From positions 1-44,926 of the forward strand of contig CAMDCO010000016.1 in the NCBI GenBank assembly GCA_945890495.1: DNA of 44,926 bases, written 5' to 3'. Each line of letters begins with the position of its first letter. Position 1 is the stretch's first letter. Positions 16,398 to 27,643 of the stretch are shown here, piece by piece. The notes beneath the pieces are model-generated. The model saw only the letters and a program-made list of their open reading frames with translations, was not told where the DNA came from and did no database searches. The stretch is from Bordetella parapertussis. GTDB lineage: Bacteria > Pseudomonadota > Gammaproteobacteria > Burkholderiales > Thiobacillaceae. The position numbers were made by a program, and so were the translations under genes.

Positions 16398-17573
16398 ATG
16401 TCAGACCATCTCATGCAGACTTACGCGCGCCAGCCGATCGCATTTACCCACGGTGAAGGTGCCTGGCTGATCGCCGAAGATGGGCGGCGCTATCTGGATG
16501 CGCTTGCCGGTATTGCGGTTAACGGTTTGGGCCATGCGCATCCCCAGTTGACGCGCGCCTTGTGCGAGCAGGTTGGGCGTCTGATTCATACTTCTAACCT
16601 GTATGAGATCCGTGAGCAATCCGAATTGGCAGACCGCCTATGCGCCTTGTCGGGCATGGATCGTGCCTTTTTCTGCAACTCGGGCGCCGAGGCGAACGAG
16701 GCGGCCATCAAACTGGCGCGTCTCTATGGACATGGCAAGGGAATCGAGACCCCGGCCATCATCGTGATGGAGAAATCCTTCCATGGGCGTACCCTGGCGA
16801 CCCTGACGGCGACCGGGAACCGCAAGGTGCAGGCCGGGTTTGAGCCGCTGGTTCAGGGCTTTCTGCGTGTGCCGTTTGATGATGTCGCGGCGGTCGAACA
16901 GGTCGCGGCCCACAATAAATCGGTGGTGGCCATCTTGGTTGAACCGATTCAGGGCGAGGGCGGAGTGCATATGCCCAAGCCGGGTTATTTGCGTGAATTG
17001 CGCCGCATCTGCGATCAGCATGGCTGGTTGCTGATGCTCGACGAGGTGCAAACCGGTATCGGTCGCACGGGCCAATGGTTTGCCTTCCAACACAGCGACA
17101 TTCGGCCCGATGTGCTGTCCCTGGCCAAGGGCCTGGGCTCTGGCGTACCGGTGGGTGCGTCGTTGGCGCGTGGTGCCGCCGCCGAGCTATTTACCCCGGG
17201 CAAGCACGGCACGACCTTCGGCGGCAATCCGCTGGCCTGCCGCGCGGCGTTGACGACCTTGGCGGTGATGGATTCCGATCAGTTACTGGCACGGGCGACG
17301 GCGCTGGGCGAGCGCATCAAGGGCGGAATGCGGGTGGCAATGCAAGGCGTGGCCGGTATCCGCGACATTCGAGGTCAAGGTCTGATGATTGGCATCGAAC
17401 TGGATCGTCCCTGTGCAGAGTTGGTGGCCATTGCCCGCGATCAAGAGCAACTCATCATCAATGTCACGGCCGACAGCGTCATCCGTCTACTGCCGCCGTT
17501 GATCCTGTCTGATGCTGAGGCGGATCTCCTGGTCGAGCGTTTGGCGCGTTTGGTTCGCGCCTTCCTCGCGTAA
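16398..17573 (+). CDS. argD: Acetylornithine aminotransferase
   Basis: ATG 16398 (MSDHLMQTYARQPIAF) gives 391 residues, the family length; 31 more in-frame codons upstream look non-coding. PLP-enzyme motifs: FCNSGAEANEAAIKLAR, FHGRTLATLTATGN, EPIQGEGGV, LMLDEVQTGIGRTG, and SLAKGLGSGVP with the Schiff-base lysine, then GTTFGGNPLACRAAL. It makes N-acetylornithine from N-acetylglutamate semialdehyde in arginine synthesis. argF and argG follow in the same direction, forming a compact arginine operon. It may also serve lysine synthesis as succinyl-DAP aminotransferase, as in E. coli. Confidence 0.95.
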   Translation: MSDHLMQTYARQPIAFTHGEGAWLIAEDGRRYLDALAGIAVNGLGHAHPQLTRALCEQVGRLIHTSNLYEIREQSELADRLCALSGMDRAFFCNSGAEANEAAIKLARLYGHGKGIETPAIIVMEKSFHGRTLATLTATGNRKVQAGFEPLVQGFLRVPFDDVAAVEQVAAHNKSVVAILVEPIQGEGGVHMPKPGYLRELRRICDQHGWLLMLDEVQTGIGRTGQWFAFQHSDIRPDVLSLAKGLGSGVPVGASLARGAAAELFTPGKHGTTFGGNPLACRAALTTLAVMDSDQLLARATALGERIKGGMRVAMQGVAGIRDIRGQGLMIGIELDRPCAELVAIARDQEQLIINVTADSVIRLLPPLILSDAEADLLVERLARLVRAFLA

Positions 17574-17602
17574 GCCATCGTCTTACGAGTCAGGCCACCC
17601 TC

Positions 17603-18519
17603 ATGGAACTGCGTCACTTTCTGCAATTCAAAGATCTATCCCGCGCCGAACTGGATTACCTGTTCGATCGCACCCGTGTAATCAAGGAGCGCTTCAAGCG
17701 CTACGAGGCCTATCATCCGCTCGCCGATCGCACCTTGGCGATGATCTTTGAGAAGAGTTCCACCCGCACCCGCCTGTCCTTTGAGGCCGGTATGCACCAG
17801 TTGGGCGGTTCGGCGATCTATCTCAACACCCGCGACACCCAGTTGGGGCGCGGCGAACCGGTCGAGGACGCGGCCGAGGTCATCTCGCGCATGGTCGACA
17901 TCGTGATGATCCGCACCTTCGAGCAGGACATCATCGAGCGTTTTGCCGCCCATTCGCGGGTCCCGGTCATCAACGGCCTGACCAATGAATATCACCCATG
18001 TCAGATTCTTGCCGACATCTACACCTTTATCGAGCAGCGCGGTCCCATTCAGGGCAAGACCGTGGCGTGGATCGGCGACTCCAACAATATGTGCAATACC
18101 TGGCTGCAGGCCGCCGAGATCCTCGACTTCAATGTCCATGTCTCGACCCCGCCGGGCTACGAGGTCGAACCGGAGCGTGCAGGGTTGTTCGGAACGGATC
18201 ATTTTGAATCCTTCGCCGACCCGATGGATGCCTGTCGCGGCGCCGATCTGGTCACCACCGATGTGTGGACCTCGATGGGTTTTGAGGCCGAGAACGCCGA
18301 GCGGCAAAAGGCCTTTGCCGATTGGTGCGTCGATCCCGAGATGATGGCCGTGTCTAGCAAGGATGCGGTGTTCATGCACTGTCTGCCCGCGCACCGGGGC
18401 GAGGAGGTCGAGGCGGCGGTCATCGATGGCCCGCAATCGGTGGTCTGGGAAGAGGCGGCCAACCGTCTGCATGTGCAGAAGGCGTTGATGGAATACTTAT
18501 TGCTTGGAAAAATAGAAAA

Positions 18520-18523
<4 letters not shown>
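17603..18523 (+). CDS. argF: Ornithine carbamoyltransferase
   Basis: The 306-residue anabolic-type enzyme carries the carbamoyl-phosphate loop [10 protein letters not shown] near residue 52, [10 protein letters not shown], the ornithine-binding [18 protein letters not shown], and [11 protein letters not shown] near residue 258. It forms citrulline from ornithine and carbamoyl phosphate in the cytoplasm. It lies 29 bp after argD and overlaps argG by four bases (ATGA), so argF and argG are translationally coupled. Confidence 0.96.
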
Positions 18524-19749
<1,226 letters not shown>

Positions 19750-19764
19750 TCAAAGGAAATAAAC

Positions 19765-20082
19765 ATGAGTCAGTTTGAAAAGGCCACCGTCATCCAGAAG
19801 GCCAATGTGTTTTTCGACGGCAAGTGCGTCTCGCACACCGTCTATACCGAAAACGGTGAGAAAAAATCCGTCGGTGTCATCCTGCCGGGCGTGCAACTCA
19901 CCTTCAATACCAGCACCCCGGAGACCATGGATTGCGTCTCTGGCCGTTGCCGCGCTCAGTTGCCGGGTGCCGCCGAATTCAAGGAATTCGGTCCCGGCGA
20001 GGCCTTCTCGGTCAAGGCCGGCGAGGCCTTTGTGATCGAGGCCGTGGACGGCCCGTATCACTATGTCTGCCACTTTTCTTGA
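19765..20082 (+). CDS. ppnP: Pyrimidine/purine nucleoside phosphorylase PpnP
   Basis: This 105-residue cupin (DUF1255/YaiE family) has ANVFFDGKCVSHTV, GVILPGVQLTFNT and the SFxVxA-like C-terminal barrel GPGEAFSVKAGEAF. E. coli PpnP phosphorolyses several nucleosides to base plus ribose-1-phosphate. AAAGGAA precedes the ATG. It follows argG by 15 bp and may be the tail of the arg transcript, with no obvious metabolic link. Confidence 0.93.
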   Translation: MSQFEKATVIQKANVFFDGKCVSHTVYTENGEKKSVGVILPGVQLTFNTSTPETMDCVSGRCRAQLPGAAEFKEFGPGEAFSVKAGEAFVIEAVDGPYHYVCHFS

Positions 20083-20094
20083 TCGCTGAACGCC

Positions 20095-20580
20095 ATGCCC
20101 AGCTTTGATATTGTTTCCGAGGTCGATACCGTCGAGATCAAGAATGCGATCGATCAGGCCAGCAAAGAGATCGGCCAGCGCTATGACTTCAAGGGCTCGG
20201 ACGCCCGTGTCGAGCAGGCCGAGAAGGTGCTGACCCTGCATGCCGACACCGACTTTCAGCTCGATCAGGTGTATGAGGTCGTGATCGCCAAGCTGGCCAA
20301 ACGCAATGTCGATGTCCGTTGCCTGGAGCGCGGCAAGGTCGAGAAGGTATCCGGCAACAAGGTCAAGCAAGAGGTCAAGGTGCGTGCCGGCATTGAGCAG
20401 GAACTCGCCAAGCGCCTGGTTCGGGTGATCAAGGATTCCAAGCTCAAGGTTCAGGCCAGTATCCAGGGCGACACCGTGCGCGTCTCGGGTGCCAAGCGCG
20501 ACCTCCTGCAAGACACCATCGCCCTCGTGCGCAAGGAAGTGACGGATTTTCCCCTGCAGTACCAGAACTTCCGCGACTGA
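20095..20580 (+). CDS. yajQ: YajQ-family nucleotide (c-di-GMP)-binding protein
   Basis: The 161-residue protein starts [18 protein letters not shown] and contains [25 protein letters not shown] and a C-terminal [17 protein letters not shown], all family hallmarks of two RRM-like ferredoxin folds. YajQ homologues bind c-di-GMP in Xanthomonas and nucleic acids or tRNA in E. coli. It follows ppnP by 12 bp and is probably the last gene of this transcript; the downstream 50 bp to ubiA contain a G-rich run but no clear terminator hairpin with a T-run. Confidence 0.93.
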   Translation: MPSFDIVSEVDTVEIKNAIDQASKEIGQRYDFKGSDARVEQAEKVLTLHADTDFQLDQVYEVVIAKLAKRNVDVRCLERGKVEKVSGNKVKQEVKVRAGIEQELAKRLVRVIKDSKLKVQASIQGDTVRVSGAKRDLLQDTIALVRKEVTDFPLQYQNFRD

Positions 20581-20630
20581 TTCATCTTCATCCACCGCCG
20601 GCGGAGGGCGGGGGGAGAGGGAAGCGTGGA

Positions 20631-21491
20631 TCAGTGGATCGCGGTGTCCAGCGCCAGGCCAGCGAATACCGCTGCGCCAAACCAGGTGTTGTGCAAGAAG
20701 GCCTTGAAGCAGCGGGCCGGGACGCGATCGCGGATCAGCCCATAGTGATACCCCGCGATCCCGGCAGCAGTCAGAAGCCCCAGCCAGAACAGTGTCCCTA
20801 AACCCTGTTGTGTACCGACAAAGGCCAGCAGGGCCAAGGTCAACGCATAACACAGCATGACCGCAATGACATCCCAATGCCCGAAGGTGATGGCCGAGGT
20901 GCGCATGCCAATCTTCAGATCGTCGGCGCGATCGACCATGGCGTATTCGGTGTCATAGGCCACGCTCCAGAACAGGTTGGCGAGCAGCAGTAGCCAGGCC
21001 TCGCTCGGGATGTGGCCCTGCACGGCAGCGTAGGCCATCGGAATGCCGAAGCCGAAGGACAAGCCTAGGTACGCCTGCGGCACCGCGAAGAAGCGTTTGG
21101 TGAAGGGATAACTCGCGGCTAGAAAGGCGGCCGCGCAGGCCAGCACCAGCAACAGTGGCGTGGCGATGGGCAGCAACACCAGCAAGGCCAACAAGGCCAG
21201 GGCTACAGCCACCCAGACCGCCTCGCGGGGGGTGATCTCGCCAGCGGCCAGCGGGCGTTTGCAGGTGCGCGCAACATGGCCGTCGAAGTCGCGGTCGGCG
21301 TAATCGTTGATGGCACAACCGGCCGAGCGCATCAGCACCACGCCGGCGACAAAGACGATCAGGATGGCGAAGGGCGGCAGGCCACGGGCGGCAAACCACA
21401 GCCCCCACAGCGTCGGCCACAGCAGGAGCAAGATGCCGATGGGCTTGTCGAGCCGCGTCAGACGCAGATAGGCGTTGAGTTTGGAGGTCAC
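20631..21491 (-). CDS. ubiA: 4-hydroxybenzoate polyprenyltransferase
   Basis: The start is GTG 21491, whose GTGA overlaps the ubiC stop; the longer frame to 21566 reads antisense into repeat-derived sequence and is rejected. The 286-residue polytopic enzyme has the two Asp-rich prenyl-diphosphate motifs, [15 protein letters not shown] and [17 protein letters not shown]. It attaches the polyprenyl tail to 4-hydroxybenzoate, the second step of ubiquinone synthesis, in the inner membrane. ubiC, supplying 4-hydroxybenzoate, lies immediately upstream in the same operon. Confidence 0.94.
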   Translation of the reverse strand: MTSKLNAYLRLTRLDKPIGILLLLWPTLWGLWFAARGLPPFAILIVFVAGVVLMRSAGCAINDYADRDFDGHVARTCKRPLAAGEITPREAVWVAVALALLALLVLLPIATPLLLVLACAAAFLAASYPFTKRFFAVPQAYLGLSFGFGIPMAYAAVQGHIPSEAWLLLLANLFWSVAYDTEYAMVDRADDLKIGMRTSAITFGHWDVIAVMLCYALTLALLAFVGTQQGLGTLFWLGLLTAAGIAGYHYGLIRDRVPARCFKAFLHNTWFGAAVFAGLALDTAIH

Positions 21492-22126
21492 GACAGCCCC
21501 GGCAAAAAGACCTCGCTCACCAAGAGCGGTGCGCCGTCGAGCAGATAACGGGCGCGCCGTGCCCAAAGCTGGCGGGGTGCGTTAGCGTAAAAGTCGCGAA
21601 GCGACTTCTCGATGCGCCCCTCTCCCCTTGCGGGAGAGGGGTTGGGGGAGAGGGGAACGGGCAGGACTTTCATACTCAGGGCGGTCTTCTCAAAGTCATG
21701 TCCGTTGAGGATGGCCGCCGCTGCCGCGCGGTAAAGCGGATGGCGGGCGTCGAGGCGGCGGTAATAAAGCGGTTCGCGGACGATACGCGGATTGAGAAAC
21801 AGCGCCTCGCCCAAGGGCCGGTTGCCCAGCCCCGCCAGCGCGCGCCACGGGCCATGGATGCTGGCGAGCGGGGCGACACTGTGGGCAAAAATCAGGGGAT
21901 GGTCGCCGCAACGCAGCAAGACCTCGCGCACCAGTGCCCAACGCTGGCGCGGCAAATGCAGCAAATCTTGTTCATCGTGGTGAGGATGCGCGTGTCCCTG
22001 ACGCAGACGCAGCACATTGAAGGCCGGGCAATGCCGACGCAGATGCGCGGTCAGCGAACCGGGCCGGGTCAGCCAGTCGTGCGTACGCCCGGTCAACGCG
22101 GGGGAGGGAAGCCAGAGATCAGACAT
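21488..22126 (-). CDS. ubiC: Chorismate pyruvate-lyase with an in-frame repeat insertion
   Basis: [13 protein letters not shown] at 22126 gives 212 residues against about 165-175 for the family. UbiC features are [12 protein letters not shown] (substrate Arg), [14 protein letters not shown], the C-terminal [12 protein letters not shown] and VSEVFLPG with the catalytic Glu. Residues about 140-182 are encoded by the 127-bp dispersed repeat and read [14 protein letters not shown] followed by a Pro-rich segment and [11 protein letters not shown]. Removing about 41 residues restores a normal junction (AAAILN to APRQLWARR). The insert lies in the loop before the last two strands, so the enzyme may tolerate it. 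It makes 4-hydroxybenzoate from chorismate for UbiA. The alternative is that this copy is inactivated. Confidence 0.9.
   Translation of the reverse strand: MSDLWLPSPALTGRTHDWLTRPGSLTAHLRRHCPAFNVLRLRQGHAHPHHDEQDLLHLPRQRWALVREVLLRCGDHPLIFAHSVAPLASIHGPWRALAGLGNRPLGEALFLNPRIVREPLYYRRLDARHPLYRAAAAAILNGHDFEKTALSMKVLPVPLSPNPSPARGEGRIEKSLRDFYANAPRQLWARRARYLLDGAPLLVSEVFLPGLS
21582..21708 (-). repeat. 127-bp palindromic repeat, copy 1, inside ubiC
   Basis: Reading on the minus strand it runs from TCAACGGACATGAC to ...TACGCTAA and is colinear with the copy at 34838-34964 over its full 127 bp. It contains a 7-bp hairpin (AAGTCGC-GAA-GCGACTT), a 10-bp hairpin (CCCCTCTCCC with GGGAGAGGGG) next to a second CCTCTCCC-type tract, and an ACGG(A/G)C-type short inverted repeat near its 5' end. 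The CCCTCTCCC core resembles GC-rich dispersed repeats found in many proteobacteria. It is read as protein without a stop codon. Confidence 0.85.
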
Positions 22127-22148
22127 GGGGAGGTATTTTACCCGCCTC

Positions 22149-24164
22149 TCAGGCGTACAACCGCGTCTCGCCGCAGGGCAACCAGCGGTCGAGGTGGCGG
22201 GCGACGGCGTCGGGATGGTGATGCAGCAGCTCGGCGGCGGCGTTGCCCGCAGGCTCCAGCATCTGCGCGTCGGCCTCGATGTCAGCAAAACGCAGCATTT
22301 GCTGGCCGGACTGCCGGGCGCCCAGGCGCTCACCGGGGCCGCGCAGGCGCAGGTCGTGGCGGGCGATTTCGAAACCGTCCTGACTGCCCTTGAGAATAGA
22401 GAGGCGCTCACGGGCGATCGATCCGACCGGGTTGCTATAGATGAGCAGGCAGGTTGAGGCCCGCGCCCCGCGCCCGACTCGGCCACGCAATTGGTGCATC
22501 TGTGCCAGGCCCATGCGCTCGGCGTGTTCGATCACCATCAGGCTGGCGTTGGGCACATCGACGCCGACCTCGATCACCGTAGTGGCGACCAATACATCCA
22601 GCTCGCCCGCCTTGAACGCGGCCATGACGGCCGCTTTTTCTGCCGACTTGAGTTTGCCGTGGGCAAGGCCAATGCGAAGCTGCGGCAGCGCGGCGCTGAT
22701 CTCGGCGTGGGTGTCGATGGCGGCCTTCAGGTCCAGTTTCTCGGACTCTTCAATCAAGGGGCAGACCCAATAGGCCTGCCCGCCCCCGGCACAAAAATCG
22801 GCCAGCCGGGTGATTACCTCAGCGCGGCGGCCATCACTCATCACCCGTGTCTCGATGGGCGTTCGCCCCGGCGGCAGGCTGTCGATGCTGGAGATGGCAA
22901 GGTCGGCGTAATAGCTCATCGCCAGCGTGCGCGGGATGGGTGTGGCGGACATCATCAATAGATGCGGCAGGGCAGCCTCCGCCTTGCCCCGCAAGGCTAG
23001 GCGTTGCTCAACCCCGAAGCGGTGTTGTTCATCGACGATGACGAGGCCTAAGCGGGCGAAGGCGACATCGTCTTGAATGAGGGCGTGGGTGCCGACGGCA
23101 ATCTGAGCGCTACCGTCAGCCAAGGCGGCCAGCGCAGCGTTTCGCGCCTTTCCCTTGACGGCGCTGGACAGCCAAACGACCGCAACGCCCAGGGGCGTGA
23201 ACCAGTCGCGGAATTTTTGATAAAGCTGCTCGGCCAGCAACTCGGTTGGGGCCATGACGGCGGCTTGCAGGCCGCTGCCGACGGCAAGGGCCGCGCAGGC
23301 GGCGGCGACACAGGTCTTGCCGCTGCCGACATCGCCTTGCAGCAGGCGGTGCATGGGGTGGGGTGCGGAGAGATCAGCGTGAATCTCGTCGAGACAACGC
23401 GCCTGCGCGGCGGTGAGGGCGAAGGGCAGGGCGGCCAGCAGGCGTGGGCAGAGATTTTCTGAATCGGTCAGCGCGAGGGCGTGTTGGTGTTGCCGCTCGG
23501 CGGCGGCGCGTTGCAGCGAGATCTGTTGGGCCAAGAACTCGTCAAACTTGAGCCGTGCCCAAGCCGGCCCTTGGCGCAGCTCCAGCAGGGCGGTGTCGGC
23601 GTTGGCCGGAGGCTGGTGCAAAAAGCGCAGGGTGGCCGCAAATTCGGGCAGGCCCAGCCGCTGGCGCAGGGGCTCGGGCAGGCTGTCGGTCAGATCGGCC
23701 GCGTCGAGTTCGGCCTCGATGGCCTGACGCAGGCGGTATTGCGACAGCGCGGCGACGCTGGGATAGACCGGCGTCAGCGTCTTGGGCAAGGGCGTGGATG
23801 GCCGCAACACGCGATAACGCGGATGCACCATCTCCATCCCGAACAGCCCGGGCCGCACCTCGCCAAAGGCGCGCACGGTCGCGCCGGGGGTCAGCGCAGT
23901 GGCCTGGTTGGGGCGAAAGTGCAAGAGGCGGATGCGTAGGCGTTCGCCGGCTTTATCCTCGATCTCGAACAAAAGTTGTGCTCGGCCGCCGCGTTGCTGT
24001 TCCTTGTGTGTCAGAACGCCTTCGACTTGGGCGACCTCGCCCGCTTTTAGCTGGGTGAACGGGGTGAGATGGGTTTCATCCTCGTAACGCAGCGGGAGAT
24101 GCAGGATCAGGTCGGCTGCACGGGCCAGGCCGAACAGGCGGTGGGGTTCCTTGTCATGGGGCAC
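22149..24164 (-). CDS. recG: ATP-dependent DNA helicase RecG
   Basis: GTG 24164 gives 671 residues; the first in-frame stop upstream is the ridA stop itself. Motifs: the wedge-domain entry DLILHLPLRYEDETHLTPF, Walker A LLQGDVGSGKT, VIVDEQHRFGVEQR (DEQH box), MMSATPIPRTLAMSYY, TTVIEVGVDVPNAS, QLRGRVGRG, and the C-terminal DLRLRGPGERLGARQSG. RecG remodels stalled replication forks and Holliday junctions. The N-terminus is short, lacking the helix before the wedge, as in several betaproteobacterial forms. It lies between ridA and ubiC in a minus-strand operon. Confidence 0.95.
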   Translation of the reverse strand: MPHDKEPHRLFGLARAADLILHLPLRYEDETHLTPFTQLKAGEVAQVEGVLTHKEQQRGGRAQLLFEIEDKAGERLRIRLLHFRPNQATALTPGATVRAFGEVRPGLFGMEMVHPRYRVLRPSTPLPKTLTPVYPSVAALSQYRLRQAIEAELDAADLTDSLPEPLRQRLGLPEFAATLRFLHQPPANADTALLELRQGPAWARLKFDEFLAQQISLQRAAAERQHQHALALTDSENLCPRLLAALPFALTAAQARCLDEIHADLSAPHPMHRLLQGDVGSGKTCVAAACAALAVGSGLQAAVMAPTELLAEQLYQKFRDWFTPLGVAVVWLSSAVKGKARNAALAALADGSAQIAVGTHALIQDDVAFARLGLVIVDEQHRFGVEQRLALRGKAEAALPHLLMMSATPIPRTLAMSYYADLAISSIDSLPPGRTPIETRVMSDGRRAEVITRLADFCAGGGQAYWVCPLIEESEKLDLKAAIDTHAEISAALPQLRIGLAHGKLKSAEKAAVMAAFKAGELDVLVATTVIEVGVDVPNASLMVIEHAERMGLAQMHQLRGRVGRGARASTCLLIYSNPVGSIARERLSILKGSQDGFEIARHDLRLRGPGERLGARQSGQQMLRFADIEADAQMLEPAGNAAAELLHHHPDAVARHLDRWLPCGETRLYA

Positions 24165-24185
24165 TGAACACTCGGCACTCGGTGC

Positions 24186-24572
24186 TTAGTCGGCGTTGCT
24201 GAGCACCATAACCCCGTCGGCCTCGACCAAGGCGTTACGCGGCAGGCTGGCGACGCCCACGGCGGCGCGGGCAGGGTAGGGTTGCTGGAAGTATTGCGCC
24301 ATGATCTCGTTGACCATGGCGAAGTGGCCCAGGTCGGTGAGAAACACATTGAGCTTGACCACATCGTTCAGGCTGCCGCCGGCAGCATCGGCGACGGCAT
24401 GCAGGTTGGCGAATACGCGATGGATCTGAGCCTCGATGCCTTCGACCATTTGCATGCTGGCCGGGTCGAGACCGATCTGGCCGGACAGGTAGACGGTGTT
24501 GCCGACCTTGACGGCTTGGGAATAGGTGCCGATGGCCGCCGGGGCGTTGGCAGTGGTGATGATGGTTTTCAT
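24186..24572 (-). CDS. ridA: RidA-family enamine/imine deaminase
   Basis: The 128-residue protein has the YjgF/RidA signature: [28 protein letters not shown] at the N-terminus, a central [15 protein letters not shown], and [22 protein letters not shown] with the catalytic-pocket Arg. RidA hydrolyses reactive 2-aminoacrylate formed by PLP enzymes. Its start codon overlaps the spoT stop (ATGA), so it is coupled to spoT, a common proteobacterial arrangement. recG starts 21 bp after its stop. Confidence 0.95.
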   Translation of the reverse strand: MKTIITTANAPAAIGTYSQAVKVGNTVYLSGQIGLDPASMQMVEGIEAQIHRVFANLHAVADAAGGSLNDVVKLNVFLTDLGHFAMVNEIMAQYFQQPYPARAAVGVASLPRNALVEADGVMVLSNAD

Positions 24573-26761
24573 AGATCTTTGGGGTTGGGCTGGGAACGAT
24601 GGGTTTGGCCTTCGGATGAACTCCTGAGGCGGTGGATACGGGAGACCTCAGGCAAGGCGCGCATGGCACGCATCAGGCGCGAGAGGTGGGCCCGATTTTG
24701 CACTTCGACGGTGAAGATGAGCTGGGTATGTGCGCTACCGCTGTCTTCGATCATGTGCACATCGTCGATGTTGGAGCCTTCGCCGGCGATGATGTTAGCA
24801 ATCCGCGCGAGGACGCCGCGCTGATTCAGGGCCACGACGCGGATGGTGACTCGGAAGGTGCGATCGAGTTCGCTGGCCCACTCTACATTGATCCATTTGT
24901 CGGGATCTTCGCGGTAATGGCTGATTTGGGGGCAATCGTGCGTATGGATGACAAGCCCCTGACTTTTCTTGATCTGGCCGATGATCGGATCGCCCGGGAT
25001 GGGGCTGCAACAACGCCCCATGCGAACGGCGATGCCTTCGCTACCGCGAATCAGGAGAGGCCCGACGACTTGGGTATGGGTGCTGGAGGCTTCGTCACGC
25101 ATGAGCAGTTGCCGGGCGACGACGACGCCGAGTTGCTTTCCGAGGCCGATGTCAGTGAGGATTTCGGTTTGACTGTGCCCGGTAGCACGGGAGTACTTTT
25201 CCCATTGTGAGGCGCTGATCGTCTCGGGGTTGGCACCGAAGGCGCTTAGGGCCTGCCCCAGAAGCAGGACGCCCAAGGCCTCTGAATCTTGCTGGTTGGC
25301 ACGCTTGATAGCGCTCCGGATCTGGGCGCGGGCCTTGCCGGTGAAGGCAAAGTGCGCCCAGGTTGGACTGGGCGTGATGTGATCGTCGGTCAGGATCTCG
25401 ACCCGGTCACCATTGTTCAGCGGGGTAGAGAGCGGGGCCATGTCGCCATTGATGCGCACCGAGTGACAGTGGTTGCCGATCGTGGTGTGAACCGCATAGG
25501 CAAAGTCGATGGCCGTGGCCCCGCGCGGCAGGGACATGATCTTGCCCTTGGGGGTGAAGACATAGACCGCATCGGGGAACAGGTCCACCTTGATGTGTTC
25601 CAGAAACTCGGTCGAATCGCGGCTATCGGCCTGGATGTCGAGCAGCCCCTGTAGCCATTTGTGGGTCTGTAGCTGGGCGGCGGAGAGATCCCCCCCGGCT
25701 GACTTGTACATCCAGTGTGAGGCGACCCCGGATTCAGCGAGATGATGCATCTCGCGCGAGCGGACCTGCACTTCGATCGGGGCGCCAAAGGGGCCAAACA
25801 AAGTGGTGTGCAGAGATTGGTAGCCGTTGGCCTTGCCAATGGCAATGTAGTCCTTGAACTTGCCCGGAATGGGTTTGTACAAGCCATGCAGGACGCCCAG
25901 TGCGGTATAGCAGGCAAGCTGGTTTTCGGTGATGACCCGGAAGCCGTAGATGTCGTACACCTCGGCAAAGGTCAGGTGCTTGGCCTGCATCTTGCGGTGA
26001 ATGCTGGCCAGATGTTTTTCACGCTGGGTGACCTCGGCCGTGAGGCCGACCTCGGCGAGATGGCGCTGAATGTCCGCGCGGATCTTCTCCAGCACGGTCG
26101 CGTGGTCAATGCGAGCCTCCCGAATCGCCTTGTCCAGCACCCGATAGCGAGTGGGATGGAGGTGGTGAAAGGAGAGGTCTTCAAGCTCCTGATAGAGCCG
26201 ATTCAGGCCCAGGCGGTTGGCAATGGGGGCGTAGATATCCAGCGTCTCTTGCGCGATGCGCTGGCGCTTGGATTCGTCCATCACCCCCAGCGTGCGCATA
26301 TTGTGACTGCGGTCGGCAAGCTTGATGAGGATGACGCGGACATCGCGCGACATGGCCAGCAGCATCTTGCGAAAGTTTTCAGCCTGCGCCTCGGCCTTGC
26401 TCTCAAAATGAATGCGGTCGAGTTTGGTAACGCCATCGACCAAGGCCGCGACGGATTCGCCGAAGTGGGCGGCGATGTCGGCATGGGAGATGTCCGTGTC
26501 TTCTACAACATCGTGGAGCAGGGCCGCCACCAAGGTTTGCAGATCCATGCGCCAAGAGGCGAGGATCTCGGCGACGGCCAGCGGGTGGGTGATGTAGTTT
26601 GTACCGTCCGCGCGCAGTTGACCGGTATGGGCCGCGGCACTGTAGGCGTAGGCGCGCTCGAAAACCTGTTTTTCTTCAGGCTTGAGATAATCGAGTGCTG
26701 GAATCGGCCCGGGAAGGGCGAGGGGGGCGGCAGCGGAAGGGGTCACCACAGGAGAGGCCAT
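24569..26761 (-). CDS. spoT: Bifunctional (p)ppGpp synthetase/hydrolase SpoT
   Basis: The 730-residue protein has all RelA/SpoT domains in order: HD hydrolase (about 45-195) with HPLAVAEIL and [10 protein letters not shown] (His83-Asp84), synthetase (about 235-360) with [11 protein letters not shown] and [29 protein letters not shown] (about 390-450) with [29 protein letters not shown], and a C-terminal ACT domain (about 645-720). An intact HD pair argues for SpoT-type hydrolase activity. It controls the stringent response. rpoZ lies immediately upstream (25 bp) and ridA overlaps its end. Confidence 0.96.
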   Translation of the reverse strand: MASPVVTPSAAAPLALPGPIPALDYLKPEEKQVFERAYAYSAAAHTGQLRADGTNYITHPLAVAEILASWRMDLQTLVAALLHDVVEDTDISHADIAAHFGESVAALVDGVTKLDRIHFESKAEAQAENFRKMLLAMSRDVRVILIKLADRSHNMRTLGVMDESKRQRIAQETLDIYAPIANRLGLNRLYQELEDLSFHHLHPTRYRVLDKAIREARIDHATVLEKIRADIQRHLAEVGLTAEVTQREKHLASIHRKMQAKHLTFAEVYDIYGFRVITENQLACYTALGVLHGLYKPIPGKFKDYIAIGKANGYQSLHTTLFGPFGAPIEVQVRSREMHHLAESGVASHWMYKSAGGDLSAAQLQTHKWLQGLLDIQADSRDSTEFLEHIKVDLFPDAVYVFTPKGKIMSLPRGATAIDFAYAVHTTIGNHCHSVRINGDMAPLSTPLNNGDRVEILTDDHITPSPTWAHFAFTGKARAQIRSAIKRANQQDSEALGVLLLGQALSAFGANPETISASQWEKYSRATGHSQTEILTDIGLGKQLGVVVARQLLMRDEASSTHTQVVGPLLIRGSEGIAVRMGRCCSPIPGDPIIGQIKKSQGLVIHTHDCPQISHYREDPDKWINVEWASELDRTFRVTIRVVALNQRGVLARIANIIAGEGSNIDDVHMIEDSGSAHTQLIFTVEVQNRAHLSRLMRAMRALPEVSRIHRLRSSSEGQTHRSQPNPKDL

Positions 26762-26785
26762 GAGGTGAACCAGAGCCGCCGCGGG

Positions 26786-26992
26786 TCAGGGCTGTGCGCG
26801 GCGCAACTCGTCAACCCCGGTTTTGCCTATGGCAATCTCGCGCAGGGCGATAACGGCGGGTTTGTCACGGTTGGCATCGACCCTCGGCTCGGCACCAATG
26901 AAAATGCGCCGTGCGCGCCAGCTGGCAGCGAGGGTCATTTCAAAGCGGTTGGGGATTTGGGCGAGACAATCGTCGACGGTTACGCGAGCCAT
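26786..26992 (-). CDS. rpoZ: RNA polymerase omega subunit
   Basis: The 68-residue protein reads [28 protein letters not shown]...[16 protein letters not shown], the standard omega sequence, and ends soon after the conserved core. Omega assists assembly of the beta-prime subunit and forms part of ppGpp site 1 in RNA polymerase, fitting its place between gmk and spoT. It is slightly shorter than the E. coli protein (91 residues) but complete for the conserved domain. Confidence 0.95.
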   Translation of the reverse strand: MARVTVDDCLAQIPNRFEMTLAASWRARRIFIGAEPRVDANRDKPAVIALREIAIGKTGVDELRRAQP

Positions 26993-27028
26993 GGGGTATT
27001 CCTGTCATAAAAGTGCCGCGATTTTACC

Positions 27029-27634
27029 TCAATTGGCCAGCAATGCGGCGACCAGCGCATGAGTTTCGCTGCGTTGTTGCTGGCGTTGACTTCGGCAGAC
27101 GGCCAGTAAGTCCTCCAACGCAGTCTCGAAGACATCGTTGATCAGGATGTAGTCAAAGTCGTTGGCGTGCGCAATGTCATCGCGGGCGGCGGCCAAACGA
27201 CCGGCGATGATCTCGGCGCTGTCCTGACCGCGTCCCTCCAAGCGACTTTTGAGCGCGGCCAGCGAGGGCGGCAGGATGAAGATCCCAATCGCCTCAGGGA
27301 TCAAGGCGCGAATACGCTCGGCCCCTTGCCAGTCGATCTCCAGCAGGATATCGCTACCCGCGGCGCGTTGTGCCGTAATACCGGCCTGCGAGGTACCGTA
27401 GAAATTGCCATAGACCTCGGCACTCTCCAGAAACTCGCCGCGCGACTGCATGGCGGCAAAGGTCTCGCGGTCCACAAAATGATATTCCCGACCGTTGACC
27501 TCACCCGGTCGCGGGGCGCGCGTGGTATGCGAGATCGACAGGTGAATGTGCGGATCGCGGGCCAGCAACGCCTTCACCAGACTGGACTTTCCAGCCCCGG
27601 AGGGGGCCGAGACGACAAATAGGTTTCCGGACAT
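27029..27634 (-). CDS. gmk: Guanylate kinase
   Basis: The 201-residue enzyme starts MSGNLFVVSAPSGAGKSSLVKAL with the P-loop, then SHTTRAPRPGEVNGREYHFV (GMP binding), EVYGNFYGTS and LLEIDWQGAERI. It phosphorylates GMP to GDP. It lies 9 bp after yicC and 36 bp before rpoZ in the usual yicC-gmk-rpoZ-spoT order. Confidence 0.96.
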   Translation of the reverse strand: MSGNLFVVSAPSGAGKSSLVKALLARDPHIHLSISHTTRAPRPGEVNGREYHFVDRETFAAMQSRGEFLESAEVYGNFYGTSQAGITAQRAAGSDILLEIDWQGAERIRALIPEAIGIFILPPSLAALKSRLEGRGQDSAEIIAGRLAAARDDIAHANDFDYILINDVFETALEDLLAVCRSQRQQQRSETHALVAALLAN

Positions 27635-27643
27635 AAACGCTTT

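Noticed and set aside
20601-20625. A fourth copy of the 127-bp repeat near the yajQ-ubiA junction
   Set aside because: Only a short G-rich run resembling GGGGGAGAGGG is shared; none of the flanking repeat sequence is present.
19750-20877. A 375-codon minus-strand frame opposite ppnP and yajQ
   Set aside because: It is the shadow of two family-typical plus-strand genes with good ribosome sites.
24165-24185. Extension of recG to include the upstream helix
   Set aside because: The ridA stop codon is in frame only seven codons upstream of the GTG, so no longer N-terminus is possible.
25742-27010. A 422-codon plus-strand frame antisense to spoT and rpoZ
   Set aside because: It has no recognisable domain and overlaps two well-supported minus-strand genes completely.
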